Assembly: GCF_011752045.1 (NCBI RefSeq)
Contig: NZ_JAAKXW010000003.1
Coordinates: 248,001 to 312,000, forward strand
Reading direction: 5' to 3'
DNA from: Microbacterium hydrocarbonoxydans
GTDB lineage: Bacteria; Actinomycetota; Actinomycetes; Actinomycetales; Microbacteriaceae
Length of the DNA stretch: 64,000 bases
The translations under genes and the position numbers were made by a program. Below are positions 33,540 through 42,002 of the stretch, one piece after another. The stretch's first letter is position 1; every line of letters starts with the position of its first letter. The notes under the pieces were generated by a model. That model did not search any database and was not told where the DNA came from. It was given only the letters and a program-made list of their open reading frames with translations.

Positions 33540-35306
33540 TCAGCCGGACAACCCCACGGCCAGGTCGATGAACAGCGCGGCCGACCAGCCGAAGGCGGTG
33601 GTGGCGCGCTCGGCCTTGAGGCCGGTGCGGGGGTTGAAGTACTCGTGCGGCCCGCCGCCGTGGATCACCAGGGCGACCGTCTTCTCACGGAGCTCGCGCG
33701 CCCGCTCCGGCCAGCCGGAGGCCTCGAGCCCCTCGGCGACGAGCATGCTCGTGTTCACCCAGATCGGCCCGCGCCACATGCGCTCCGGAGAGAAGTCGGG
33801 GTCGGATGCCGCCACGGTCGGCAGCCCGTACTCCAGAGCGAACCGCGAGGCGTCGTCGACGGCGGCGCGCAGCGCCTCCGCGACTGGCGCCGGCAGCGTG
33901 CCCGTCAGCAGCGGCATGAGCCCGACGACGGTGTCGCTGAGCAGCGTCTTGCCGGCGGCGCCGGTGGAGGCGCCGGGGATCGCCCCGCCGCCGTACGCGA
34001 GGAACCGCTCCTCCTCCGCCGACCACATCCGCAGCAGCAGCTCCTGCGTGCGAGCGGCGCGCTCCCGGAACCGCGTGACGTCGGCATCCGGCTCGTAGCG
34101 GGCCAGCAGGTCGGCGATCTCCAGGTCCTGGCGCACGAGGTAGGCGCCGAGATCGGGGGCGGCGGTGGGCAGCGGTCCGTCGAAGATCGGGCTGTCGTCG
34201 AGGCCCGAGGAGTACGGATGCCCGTACTCCGGCATCCCGTCGTGATCGAGGTCGGATGCCGCGAACCACCAGTCCTGCGACGCGATCACGCGTGCCAGCT
34301 GCGTGCGCACCCACTCCGGGTCGCCCCCGCCGGCGGAGAGCACCTTGCGCAGTGCCCAGGCCGCGAGCGGCGGCTTCGTCAGCGGCACGGGCGCACTCGG
34401 GTCGGCGATCTGCGAGCCGGCCCGGCGCAGATTCTCACGATCCCCGAGCGGCAGGTCCTCGCTCGTGGCGAGCACGCCGAGCTCGTGCACGACGTCGGGC
34501 AGCTGCCCGTCGGCCGAGGGGAACCGGAAGGCGATGTCCAGTTGCTCGCGGGCGAGGTCGGGGTCGCCGTGGCGCAGTCCGACGGCGATGAAGTAGGCGT
34601 CCCACTGCCAGAGCCCGACGTAGCCGATCTTCGACGGCACGATCGCGCGGGCGTCGCCGAGCGACGGCAGCTCGACGATGTTCGCGCCGAGCACCCACCA
34701 GCAGAACGCGGTCATCTCCTGCAGGTCGTCGCGCACGATCGGGCACTTCGCGAACCAGTCGTCCCAGATCTCGGCGGTCGCGGCGAGGGCTTCCTCGTGA
34801 TCGCCCGGCACGACGGTGACGCTGCGGTCGGCCGCGACATGCAGGCGGATGCCGCCATCGAGCGGATGCTCCTCGACGCTGCCGTCCGGGCGCTCGAGGC
34901 GCACTCGCGTGCCGGGGGCGCCGCCGAGGCTCAGGGAGGCGGCATCCGCGAAGGTGAGCGTGGCCTCGGGATCCGAGACCTCACCGCGTTTCGTCTCGGT
35001 CGCTGGCGCTCCCTCGCTCAACGACCGAGAGTAGGACGTCGGAACCTCCTCGCTCAACGATCGGGGAGAGCCGAACCGCACCCGCCCGGGCAGCACATCG
35101 GCGACCGGCAGCACCGCGCCCGAAGCATCCGTCACCACGATCGAATCGAGCACCCGGCATTCCGAGAGCCTCTTCTCATACTCGGAGGTGTGCACCCGCA
35201 CCCCGTCTCCCGACGGGGAGCGGAACACGAGCACGCGCGAGCGCGGCAGCGTGAACGGCGCCGAGAGGAGGTCGAGGTGCTTTCCGGCAAGCGCAGCGAG
35301 TGTCAT
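33540..35306 (-). CDS. Glycoside hydrolase with (alpha/alpha)6 barrel, GH63/MGH1-like
   Basis: A 588-residue protein. The N-terminal 190 residues look like a beta domain. The rest is a six-hairpin barrel with YVGLWQWDAYFIAVGLRHGD, HDGMPEYGHPYSSGLDDSPIF, RMWRGPIWVNTSMLVAEGLE and GGGPHEYFNPRTG, as in GH63/trehalase-like and glycogen-debranching relatives. The likely acids lie in WDAYF, DDSP and HEYFNP. No signal peptide, so it acts on imported sugars. It overlaps the upstream permease by four bases and closes the second ABC operon. The exact sugar linkage cannot be read. Confidence 0.8.
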   Translation of the reverse strand: MTLAALAGKHLDLLSAPFTLPRSRVLVFRSPSGDGVRVHTSEYEKRLSECRVLDSIVVTDASGAVLPVADVLPGRVRFGSPRSLSEEVPTSYSRSLSEGAPATETKRGEVSDPEATLTFADAASLSLGGAPGTRVRLERPDGSVEEHPLDGGIRLHVAADRSVTVVPGDHEEALAATAEIWDDWFAKCPIVRDDLQEMTAFCWWVLGANIVELPSLGDARAIVPSKIGYVGLWQWDAYFIAVGLRHGDPDLAREQLDIAFRFPSADGQLPDVVHELGVLATSEDLPLGDRENLRRAGSQIADPSAPVPLTKPPLAAWALRKVLSAGGGDPEWVRTQLARVIASQDWWFAASDLDHDGMPEYGHPYSSGLDDSPIFDGPLPTAAPDLGAYLVRQDLEIADLLARYEPDADVTRFRERAARTQELLLRMWSAEEERFLAYGGGAIPGASTGAAGKTLLSDTVVGLMPLLTGTLPAPVAEALRAAVDDASRFALEYGLPTVAASDPDFSPERMWRGPIWVNTSMLVAEGLEASGWPERARELREKTVALVIHGGGPHEYFNPRTGLKAERATTAFGWSAALFIDLAVGLSG

Positions 35307-36247
35307 CGTCCTCCGAGGCCCGAGGCGGCCATGCTGTTCAGGATCCTGCGCTGACCGATCACGAAGACGATCAGCATGGGAACGGTCGAGATCGCCGACG
35401 CCGCCGTCACCAGACCGTAGTTGACGGAGCCGAACTGGCCCTGGAACGCGGTCAGCAGCAGCGGCACGGTGAAGAGGTCCGGCGTGTTCAGCAGCACCAG
35501 CGGGAACAGGAACGCGTTCCACACCCCGAGCGAGACGATGATGCTGAGCGCGGCGAGGCCCGGCTTCAGGTTCGGCAGGATGACGCTCCAGAAGATGCGC
35601 CAGCGCCCGGCGCCGTCGATGATCGCAGCCTCCTCGAGCTCCTTCGGCAGTGACAGCACGAACTGGCGCATCAGGAACACGGCGAACGGGTTGGCGAGCA
35701 GGCCCGGCACGATGAGTGCGAGGTGGGAGTCGATCCAGCCGAACTGCGACATCAGCAGGTAGAACGGGATCAGCGTGACCTGCGCGGGAATCATCTGCGT
35801 CGCGAGGAACACGATGAAGATCACCTTGCTGCCCTTGAACGGGATGCGGGCGAAGGCGTAGCCCGCCATCGACGCGGTGATGAGCGTGCCGATCACGACC
35901 AGCACCGCGATGTAGAGGCTGTTGAGATACGCCTGACCGAAGGGGACCGCCGTCCATGCCTCGGTGTAGTTGTCGAAGGTCCACGGATCGGGGATGAAGG
36001 ACAGCGGATCCTTGAGCAGCTGGGGCAGCGTCTTGAACGACGTCAGCAGCATCCACACGAACGGGAACACCATCCCGATGGCGCCGACGATCAGCAGCGC
36101 GTGCAGCACCGTCGAGTTGAGGCGGCGCTTCGCACGATCGCGCACGGGAGAGTTGCGCTGACCGCGGCCGGGGGCGACGATCGCGACGGTCGAGCCGGTG
36201 GCGGGCGGCTGGGTGCCGTCGGTGAGACGGACGACGGGAGCGCTCAC
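35303..36247 (-). CDS. ABC sugar importer permease (MalG type), second system
   Basis: A 314-residue protein with a long cytoplasmic N-terminus (about 40 residues), six membrane segments and the EAA loop EEAAIIDGAGRWRIFWSVILP. GTG start at 36247 overlapping the previous stop (GTGA), and its own stop overlaps the glycosidase ATG (ATGA). Clearly co-translated in the order binding protein, MalF-type, MalG-type, glycosidase. Confidence 0.92.
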   Translation of the reverse strand: MSAPVVRLTDGTQPPATGSTVAIVAPGRGQRNSPVRDRAKRRLNSTVLHALLIVGAIGMVFPFVWMLLTSFKTLPQLLKDPLSFIPDPWTFDNYTEAWTAVPFGQAYLNSLYIAVLVVIGTLITASMAGYAFARIPFKGSKVIFIVFLATQMIPAQVTLIPFYLLMSQFGWIDSHLALIVPGLLANPFAVFLMRQFVLSLPKELEEAAIIDGAGRWRIFWSVILPNLKPGLAALSIIVSLGVWNAFLFPLVLLNTPDLFTVPLLLTAFQGQFGSVNYGLVTAASAISTVPMLIVFVIGQRRILNSMAASGLGGR

Positions 36248-37215
36248 GCGACGTCCTCCTCGTAGTGCACGAACCTCTTCTGCGCGCCGAACTGGATGGC
36301 GGTGATGATCAGCGTGATCACGAGCAGGATGATGGATGCCGCGCTCGACGGGCCGAACTCGAACCGGCGGAAGCCGAGATCGAAGATGTGGTACACGATC
36401 GTGCGGGTGGCGTCGTCGGGTCCGGCATCCTGCACGAGCACGTAGACGGTGTCGAAGGTCTGCAGCGACGAGATGAACGCCACGACACTGGAGAAGAAGA
36501 GGATGGGCGAGAGCAGCGGCAGGCGGATGCTCCAGAAGATCCGCCACGCGCCGGCGCCGTCGATGCGGGCGGCCTCGATGACCCCCGGGGAGATGTTCTG
36601 CAGGCCGGCGAGGAAGATGACGACGTTGAGGCCGAGCGAGGCCCAGATCGTGACGATGCACACGGCGATCAGGGCGAGCTTCGGGTCGCCCAGCCAGTCC
36701 GGCGGGGCGATGCCGAAGACCTTCGCGATCGCCGCAGACATGACGCCGTCGGCGCGGAACATCTGCTGCCAGATCATCGCGACGGCGACCGTCGAGGTCA
36801 TCACGGGGGCGAAGAAGAGCACGAGGTACAGGGTGCGGGTCTTCAGCTTCTCCAGGGCGACCGCGATGACCACGGCCAGCCCGAGCCCGATCGGCACCGT
36901 GACGACGGCGATGAAGAGGGTGTTGGCGATGGAGCGCCAGAGCAGCTCGTCCTGGAACTGGTCGGCGAAGTTGTCGAACCCGACCCACTCGAGCGCCGTG
37001 AGGCCGTTCCAGGATGCGAAGGCGAGAATGAGGCTCGCGAAGAACGGCAGGACGACGAACACGCCCATGCCGATGAGCTGCGGGCCGACGAACAGCCAGC
37101 CCCAGCGGCGATCACGGCGCCGCCAGGCCGCCTCCCGGCGCACGGGCGGGTCGGGGAGCGCCCCCGAAGGGGCGGCCGCCGCGGCGACCGCCCCTTCGAT
37201 GCTGGACGTCGTCAT
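36244..37215 (-). CDS. ABC sugar importer permease (MalF type), second system
   Basis: A 323-residue protein with an Ala/Pro-rich N-terminal tail, six membrane segments and the EAA loop VIEAARIDGAGAWRIFWSIRLP. The ATG at 37215 shares one base with the binding-protein stop (TGATG). A GTG one codon earlier is possible. GGAGAAG lies upstream within the previous gene. Confidence 0.92.
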   Translation of the reverse strand: MTTSSIEGAVAAAAAPSGALPDPPVRREAAWRRRDRRWGWLFVGPQLIGMGVFVVLPFFASLILAFASWNGLTALEWVGFDNFADQFQDELLWRSIANTLFIAVVTVPIGLGLAVVIAVALEKLKTRTLYLVLFFAPVMTSTVAVAMIWQQMFRADGVMSAAIAKVFGIAPPDWLGDPKLALIAVCIVTIWASLGLNVVIFLAGLQNISPGVIEAARIDGAGAWRIFWSIRLPLLSPILFFSSVVAFISSLQTFDTVYVLVQDAGPDDATRTIVYHIFDLGFRRFEFGPSSAASIILLVITLIITAIQFGAQKRFVHYEEDVA

Positions 37216-38552
37216 CACTCAGACTTCTCCGCCACGAGTTCGGCGACCTCGTCGAGGGTGGCCTGGGCATCCTGCTTGCCCTCGTCGAGGGTGGCCTGGG
37301 CATCCTGCTTGCCCTCGTAGAGCTTGAGGAAGATCTCGGCGATGTCGGTCGGCAGGTTCGGGATCTTCGCCTCGGCGGCGTAGTCGACGAAGCCGATGTC
37401 GCGCATGTCGAGCAGGGTCTGCGCGTGCGCGGGGTAGTCGTCCTCGAGGACGACCTCGTCGGCGCCGGCGACCGAGGGAACGGCGTTGCCGTCGCCGGAC
37501 AGACGGGAGATCTGCCCCTCGGCGCTCAGGAACTCGCTCCAGAACGTGAACGCGGCATCCTTCACCTTCGTCGCGTTGTTGATCGCGAGGTACGACACGG
37601 CGACGCCGGTGGGCGCTTCCGCGCCGTCGGGGGTGGGCCAGCGCACGACGTCGACGTCGTCGGCGGTGCCGGCCTCCCTGACCGTGCTGATCGTGTAGCG
37701 ACCCTGGATGAAGAAGCCCGCCTTGCCGGTGACGAACTGGCTGTCGGCGCCTGCGCCGTCGGGGAGCGTGTCCGCGACGATGAACTGCCCGTCCTGCACG
37801 CGGTCGCCGAACTCCTGGATCAGCTCGACCGATTCCGGGTCCTCGTTCGCGACGAACGCGCCGGAGTCGTCGTACGGTGCGTCGGCGCCCTGAGAGGACA
37901 GCCAGCTCCAGTGCGTGGCCCAGTAGTTCCAGAAGATGGTGCCGCCGATGCCGGCCGCAGCGAGCTTGTCGTTCATCTCGAGGAACTTCTCCGTCGTCCA
38001 CTCGCCGTTCTCGGCGAGGGTCGCGGGGTCCTCGGTGATGCCGGCCGCCTTGAGCGTCGCCTTGTCGTACCAGAGCGCGTCGGGGTTGGAGTCGTTCGGG
38101 GCGCCGTAGTACTCGCCGTCCTTCTCGGCCGCGCCGAACAGGCCGGGGAAGAAGTCGTCGGGAGCGGTCTTGCTGTCCTTCGACTCCATGAGCTCCTTGA
38201 CCGGCATCAGACGGCCCGAGTCGATGAACTGCCCGATCTGGTCGTCGCCGATGTAGAAGACGTCCGGCGCCTTGTTCGCCGCCAGCTGCGCGAGCAGCTT
38301 GGGGTGGTAGTCGCCGTAACCGGCCACCGGCTGCATCTTGACCGTGATGTCGGGGTGGCGCTCCATGAACTCCTTGTTGAACGCGTCGAACCGCTTGAGC
38401 TCGTCGGCGCTGCCCCAGGTCGACCAGACGACCGTGGCCTTGCCGTCGGCGTCGGCTCCCCCACCGCCACCGCCGCTGCACGCGGCGAGTCCCAGGACCA
38501 GGGCGCCGGCGGCCCCCACTGCCAGATACCGCGTGACCTTCGCGCGTGCCAT
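37215..38552 (-). CDS. ABC sugar-binding lipoprotein, second system, with duplicated C-terminus
   Basis: A 445-residue solute-binding protein. The lipobox LVLGLAAC gives the lipid cysteine at about residue 25, followed by a Ser/Gly tether. Core stretches: VVWSTWGSADELKRFDAFNKEF, NKAPDVFYIGDDQIG and VTGKAGFFIQGRY. The C-terminus repeats GKQDAQATLDE exactly twice, from a perfect 33-base DNA duplication at 37248-37313. A perfect TTCTGTATACAGAA palindrome lies 61 bases upstream of the start, so a GntR regulator probably controls this operon. Confidence 0.92.
   Translation of the reverse strand: MARAKVTRYLAVGAAGALVLGLAACSGGGGGGADADGKATVVWSTWGSADELKRFDAFNKEFMERHPDITVKMQPVAGYGDYHPKLLAQLAANKAPDVFYIGDDQIGQFIDSGRLMPVKELMESKDSKTAPDDFFPGLFGAAEKDGEYYGAPNDSNPDALWYDKATLKAAGITEDPATLAENGEWTTEKFLEMNDKLAAAGIGGTIFWNYWATHWSWLSSQGADAPYDDSGAFVANEDPESVELIQEFGDRVQDGQFIVADTLPDGAGADSQFVTGKAGFFIQGRYTISTVREAGTADDVDVVRWPTPDGAEAPTGVAVSYLAINNATKVKDAAFTFWSEFLSAEGQISRLSGDGNAVPSVAGADEVVLEDDYPAHAQTLLDMRDIGFVDYAAEAKIPNLPTDIAEIFLKLYEGKQDAQATLDEGKQDAQATLDEVAELVAEKSE
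37248..37313. repeat. Perfect 33-base tandem duplication in a binding-protein gene
   Basis: Units 37248-37280 and 37281-37313 are identical and in frame, adding 11 residues near the C-terminus. A partial third unit follows. Identity at every base suggests a recent slippage event. Confidence 0.9.
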
Positions 38553-38608
38553 CTCGCTACCTCTTTCATCATCGGAAGACTGTGTCGGGAAACGCCTCAG
38601 GGCGTACT

Positions 38609-38626
38609 CGTATTCTGTATACAGAA
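38609..38626. promoter_or_regulatory. GntR-type operator before the second ABC operon
   Basis: The sequence contains TTCTGTATACAGAA (38613-38626), a perfect 14-base palindrome, and shares GTATTCTGTATACA with the GH42 operator at 29453-29467. Confidence 0.7.
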
Positions 38627-38745
38627 CGCAGAAGTGTCAAGGGGTCGTGCGGTTCGAGATCATCTCGTGACGACCGCGGATGCTTTTCGGCGGGTCCCGC
38701 CGCCCGGGCGTGACCACCGGCATCCGGTGCGAGCACAATGGGGGC

Positions 38746-39183
38746 ATGACCGACCCGCACATCCTCGGCCCCGGACTCCTGCCGACGCCATTCACGGCCG
38801 ACGAGATCCGCGAAGCCACCGGCACCGGCAAGACGATCCGGATGCGCATGGATGCCGCCGACGGCTCCGTGGCTTTCCGCGTCAACCGCTTCCGAGAGGT
38901 GGATGCCGAGGGCGCCACGCTCGACCGCTGGGCGGAGGAGACCCCCGGCGACGTGTCCTCGAACCGGGTGACCTGGGCGGAGCTGCAGGGCCACGCGGCA
39001 TTCGACGCGGAGACGACCTCGGTCTCGACCGAGGTCCTGCGCATCCCGCTCGGCGAGGTGAACTGCCTGCGCTTCGACACCGAGGACGGCGTCTTCTGGT
39101 TCTCGCTCGCGCACCCCGGGATGCCGGTGCGGTACGAGTCCGAGGGCCTGCGCACGACCGTGATCAGCGTCGACTACGACTGA
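38746..39183 (+). CDS. Conserved hypothetical protein
   Basis: A 145-residue soluble protein that I do not recognise. It is rich in beta-strand-like sequence and has no signal peptide, membrane segment or cysteine cluster beyond one Cys in GEVNCLRFD. Recognisable stretches are HILGPGLLPTPFTADEIREA, TGKTIRMRMDAADG and VFWFSLAHPGMPVRYES. The start is set by CACAAT at 38734-38739 and exactly six bases to the ATG (leaderless type). It sits alone between the sugar cluster and the AztD pair. Confidence 0.75.
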   Translation: MTDPHILGPGLLPTPFTADEIREATGTGKTIRMRMDAADGSVAFRVNRFREVDAEGATLDRWAEETPGDVSSNRVTWAELQGHAAFDAETTSVSTEVLRIPLGEVNCLRFDTEDGVFWFSLAHPGMPVRYESEGLRTTVISVDYD

Positions 39184-39434
39184 CCCGGGATCCGCTCGGG
39201 GGCCCCGGACCCGGCATCCGCTCAGGGGCTCCTCCCGACCGGCATCCGCTCGGGAGGAGAACGCGCGCTCGGGAGGAGGTCTCCGGGGGATTCCTCCTCC
39301 CGAACCTGCGTCCTCCTCCCGAACCGCGAGCCCGCCGCAGCTCCGGCGTCCGCCGAACCGCGAGCCCGCCGCAGGCTCCCGAGCACGCGCGGAGGGCGGG
39401 TCCGGCGAACCGGACCCGCCCTCGACGTGGAGCC
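39184..39434. repeat. Repeat-rich intergenic DNA with a strong terminator
   Basis: No gene is visible. The first half holds several copies of GGCATCCGCTC- and CTCGGGAGGAG-type words in both orientations (e.g. near 39211, 39241 and 39270-39320). The sequence CGAACCGCGAGCCCGCCGCAG-like occurs twice, near 39320 and 39355. A perfect 14-bp stem GAGGGCGGGTCCGG (39392-39405), loop CGAA, and CCGGACCCGCCCTC (39410-39423) follows, placed to end the aztD operon from the minus strand. Confidence 0.7.
39392..39423. terminator. Hairpin terminator after the AztD operon
   Basis: A perfect 14-base stem with a CGAA tetraloop, 11 bases after the aztD stop on the minus strand. Confidence 0.75.
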
Positions 39435-40643
39435 TCAGTGCGCGCCGGCGCCGACCACCACGAACTCGCCGGGCACGACGTCGAGCTTCTGCGAGGCGAC
39501 GACCTCGCCGGTGTGCAGATCGACGGCGTGGATGCTGTTCACCGCGGGTTCCGTGACGTAGGCGAGATCCCCGACGACCCGCAGGGCCGGGTGCGGCTGC
39601 TGCCACTCCTCCGGGCTCTCCCACGGCTCGATGACGCTCCACGAGTCCTGCACGGCCCCGGTCTCCTCGAGCGTGTAGAGCGAGCCGTCCGCACTCAGCA
39701 CGACGATCCCGTCGTGGGAGTCGCGTCCGACGCCGAGCCAGGTGTACTCGACGCCCTCGGGGAGGTCGACGACCTCGAGCGTCTGCGCGGCGGTGTCGAT
39801 GAGGGTGAGCGCGGAGAGCAGGTAGCCCTCGGCATCCGGATCGGTCCTGTAGTCGCCGACGGCGATCGCGCTGGTGTCGGTGACGTAGGCGTTGCCGGTG
39901 CGGCCGAACTCGTCGGGGGCGTCGAGCTTGGTGAAGGCGCCGCCGGAGAAGAGGAGCACGCCGTCCTCGCAGCCGAACATGACGACCTCGTCCTTCAGCG
40001 CGCCTTCGCCGTGCACGCCGGGGCACTGCTCGCTCCGTGCGAGCTCGGTACCGTCGGCGGAGAGGTGGCGGACGCCCGAGCGCGACTCGGCGGTGCCGAT
40101 GGTCGACAGCACCGTGCCGTCGGAGAGCTCGATCGCGACGCCGTGATGCGCCTCCTCGGAGGCGAGCTCGTCGTACTCCGGCAGCTCGCCGGTGCCGACG
40201 GCATCCGTGTCGAAGATCCGCACGCCGCCGGTGCCGTCATCGAAGAGGGCGGTGCGTCCTGCGTGCGGGGTGACGTGCCCCGGTGCCACGGCGTCGAACA
40301 CCTCCCCCGTGAAGGCGACCTCCCCGGAGGCGAGGCCGGTGTCGAGGAGGTGGAAGCCGCCGTCGGCGGTGACGAACACGTGGCCACTGTCATCGCCGGC
40401 GCTGTTGACGCGGAGGTAGCCGTCGAGCTCGGCCTCGCCGACGGGTTCGAGGGTCTCGCCGTCGAGCACGAGGACGCCGCCGTCGTAGGCGATCGCGACC
40501 CGAGTGCCGCTCTCGGCCGGGGGTTCGCCTGCGGTGTCGGGGGCGGATGAGGGCGCGGTGCCGCTCGCGCAGCCGGCGAGCGTGACCGCGGCGACGGCGG
40601 CGAGCGCGCCGGCCGCGAGGCGGGTTCGGGCAGGTCGGAACAT
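39435..40643 (-). CDS. aztD: AztD-like zinc metallochaperone lipoprotein (beta-propeller)
   Basis: A 402-residue lipoprotein (lipobox VTLAGC at about residues 19-24) with WD40-like beta-propeller repeats: VAIAYDGGVLVLDGETLEPVG, FVTADGGFHLLDT, VRIFDTDAVGTG and HAVDLHTGEVVASQ. Histidine pairs (GHVTPHAGR, EEAHHGVAIE, QQPHPALRV) are candidate zinc ligands. AztD passes zinc to the AztC binding protein in the periplasm or at the membrane surface. The AztABC importer is not in the window. Forty bases separate it from the upstream paralogue. It is likely zinc-regulated through the box at 41908-41922. Confidence 0.75.
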   Translation of the reverse strand: MFRPARTRLAAGALAAVAAVTLAGCASGTAPSSAPDTAGEPPAESGTRVAIAYDGGVLVLDGETLEPVGEAELDGYLRVNSAGDDSGHVFVTADGGFHLLDTGLASGEVAFTGEVFDAVAPGHVTPHAGRTALFDDGTGGVRIFDTDAVGTGELPEYDELASEEAHHGVAIELSDGTVLSTIGTAESRSGVRHLSADGTELARSEQCPGVHGEGALKDEVVMFGCEDGVLLFSGGAFTKLDAPDEFGRTGNAYVTDTSAIAVGDYRTDPDAEGYLLSALTLIDTAAQTLEVVDLPEGVEYTWLGVGRDSHDGIVVLSADGSLYTLEETGAVQDSWSVIEPWESPEEWQQPHPALRVVGDLAYVTEPAVNSIHAVDLHTGEVVASQKLDVVPGEFVVVGAGAH

Positions 40644-40683
40644 GTCGTTCTCTCTTTCTTCTGGGTGCTGTTCTCGGAGGAGG

Positions 40684-41892
40684 TCAGCCGACGAGCTCGA
40701 GGGCTCGGGGCTGGAGGCCGGTGAAGGTGCGGGTCACGGATCCGCCGTCGAGGTCGATCTCGTGCACGGCGCCGGCCGACGGGTCGCCGACGTAGGCGTG
40801 GTCGCCGTCGACGAGCAGCTGCAGGTCTTCGGCCGCGACGGATTCGGCGACGAGCGGATCGGTGCGTGCGAGCACGGAGCCGTCCGCCCCGAGGATGCGG
40901 ACCCGCCCTTCGGCGTCGACGACGACCGTGCGCGAGGCGTCGTCGCCCACGGCCGCGACGCGGACGAGCGGCACGTCCGAGGGCAGCAGGGTCCAGGTGC
41001 GCGCGCGGACGTCGAGCAGCCAGGCGGCCTGGTCGCCGGCGGGCCCGGCGAGGTCGGGACGATCGGGGCGGCCTGCGAGCACGGACGCCGCCGGCGCCCC
41101 CTCCGGATACGGGATGCTCTCGGCGCCGACCGCTCCGCCCACCTCGCGGCGCACGAGCACGGCGCCCTCGGCGCAGGCGTACACTGTGCCGACGCGGGTC
41201 GCGTCGACGTCGGACGCTGCGGCGCACGGGACCGCGGCGAGAGCGGGAACCGCGATGCCCTCGGCCGTCGCGGCGACGAGGGTCCCGGCGACGGACACGA
41301 CGGGCCCGACGGCCTCGGCGGCGACGCGGGTCGCGGCATGCGCCCCCGCCTTCGCGAGCTCCTCGTGCGGGAGAACGACGACCTCGGGGTCGCCGTCGAA
41401 GCGGATCACGGTGGCGTCCGCGCCGACGCCGACCGTCGCACGCCCGGCGCCCTGGACGGCTCCGAGATCGCGGGGTGCACCGAGGAAGTAGTGGGAGTGG
41501 TCGCCGTGCGGCTGCGTCCAGCGGCCCGCGTCGACGATGTCGACCGTGCTCTCTCCACCGCGCTCGCGGGTGAGCAGAAGGAACCGGCCGGTGCCGTCGA
41601 GAGCGGCGAACTCGCCGCCCGCCTCGGCGATGATGCTGCGCTTCTCGGTGGCGAGGTCGAGGAGGGTGAGCTCGCCCCGCGCGTCGGCGACGACCAGCGC
41701 CCGTGCGGGCTCGGCGACCTCGGCGGCGCCGGCAGCGCCCTCAGGAGTCACCGTGTCGGGGGTCACCGCGTCGGGGGCCGGGTCCGAGGTGGCCTGCGGG
41801 TGGGCGGATGCCGCGCAGCCGGCGAGCACGAGGGGCACGAGCAGCGCCGCGACGAGGAGCAGGGCGGGGCGGAGGCTTCGAGCGGGAGTCAC
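40684..41892 (-). CDS. AztD-related beta-propeller lipoprotein
   Basis: A 402-residue lipoprotein (lipobox LVLAGC) with propeller-type repeats such as ALVVADARGELTLLDLAT, VRILGADGSVLARTDPLV and HAYVGDPSAGAVHEIDLDGGS. The cluster QPHGDHSHYFLGAPRD is a strong candidate metal site. It is the same length and architecture as the downstream aztD-like gene, suggesting an ancient duplication. GTG start at 41892 with TAGAGT eight bases upstream. A Zur-like palindrome overlaps the promoter. The function as zinc handling is inferred. Confidence 0.7.
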   Translation of the reverse strand: MTPARSLRPALLLVAALLVPLVLAGCAASAHPQATSDPAPDAVTPDTVTPEGAAGAAEVAEPARALVVADARGELTLLDLATEKRSIIAEAGGEFAALDGTGRFLLLTRERGGESTVDIVDAGRWTQPHGDHSHYFLGAPRDLGAVQGAGRATVGVGADATVIRFDGDPEVVVLPHEELAKAGAHAATRVAAEAVGPVVSVAGTLVAATAEGIAVPALAAVPCAAASDVDATRVGTVYACAEGAVLVRREVGGAVGAESIPYPEGAPAASVLAGRPDRPDLAGPAGDQAAWLLDVRARTWTLLPSDVPLVRVAAVGDDASRTVVVDAEGRVRILGADGSVLARTDPLVAESVAAEDLQLLVDGDHAYVGDPSAGAVHEIDLDGGSVTRTFTGLQPRALELVG

Positions 41893-41900
41893 AGGACGCC

Positions 41901-41922
41901 ACTCTATTGATAACGATTCTCA
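41901..41922 (-). promoter_or_regulatory. Zur-like operator overlapping the AztD operon promoter
   Basis: TGATAACGATTCTCA (41908-41922) is the 7-1-7-type imperfect palindrome seen in Fur/Zur boxes. The -10 candidate TAGAGT (41901-41906, minus strand) lies right beside it and eight bases from the GTG start. The larger TTGATA...TATCAA symmetry extends to 41929. Confidence 0.65.
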
Positions 41923-42002
41923 CTATCAAGTTGGCCGCGTGTCTCCCGTCCCGAACGGTCACGCCGGTCCCGAACGTCGCACCCCCGGCGTAGGGTCGGG
42001 GC

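Noticed and set aside
37425..40550. A 1041-codon open frame on the plus strand across the binding protein and AztD genes
   Set aside because: It is antisense to clear lipoprotein genes, is rich in Arg, Gly, Asp and Val, and has no domain. Such long shadow frames are expected at this GC content.
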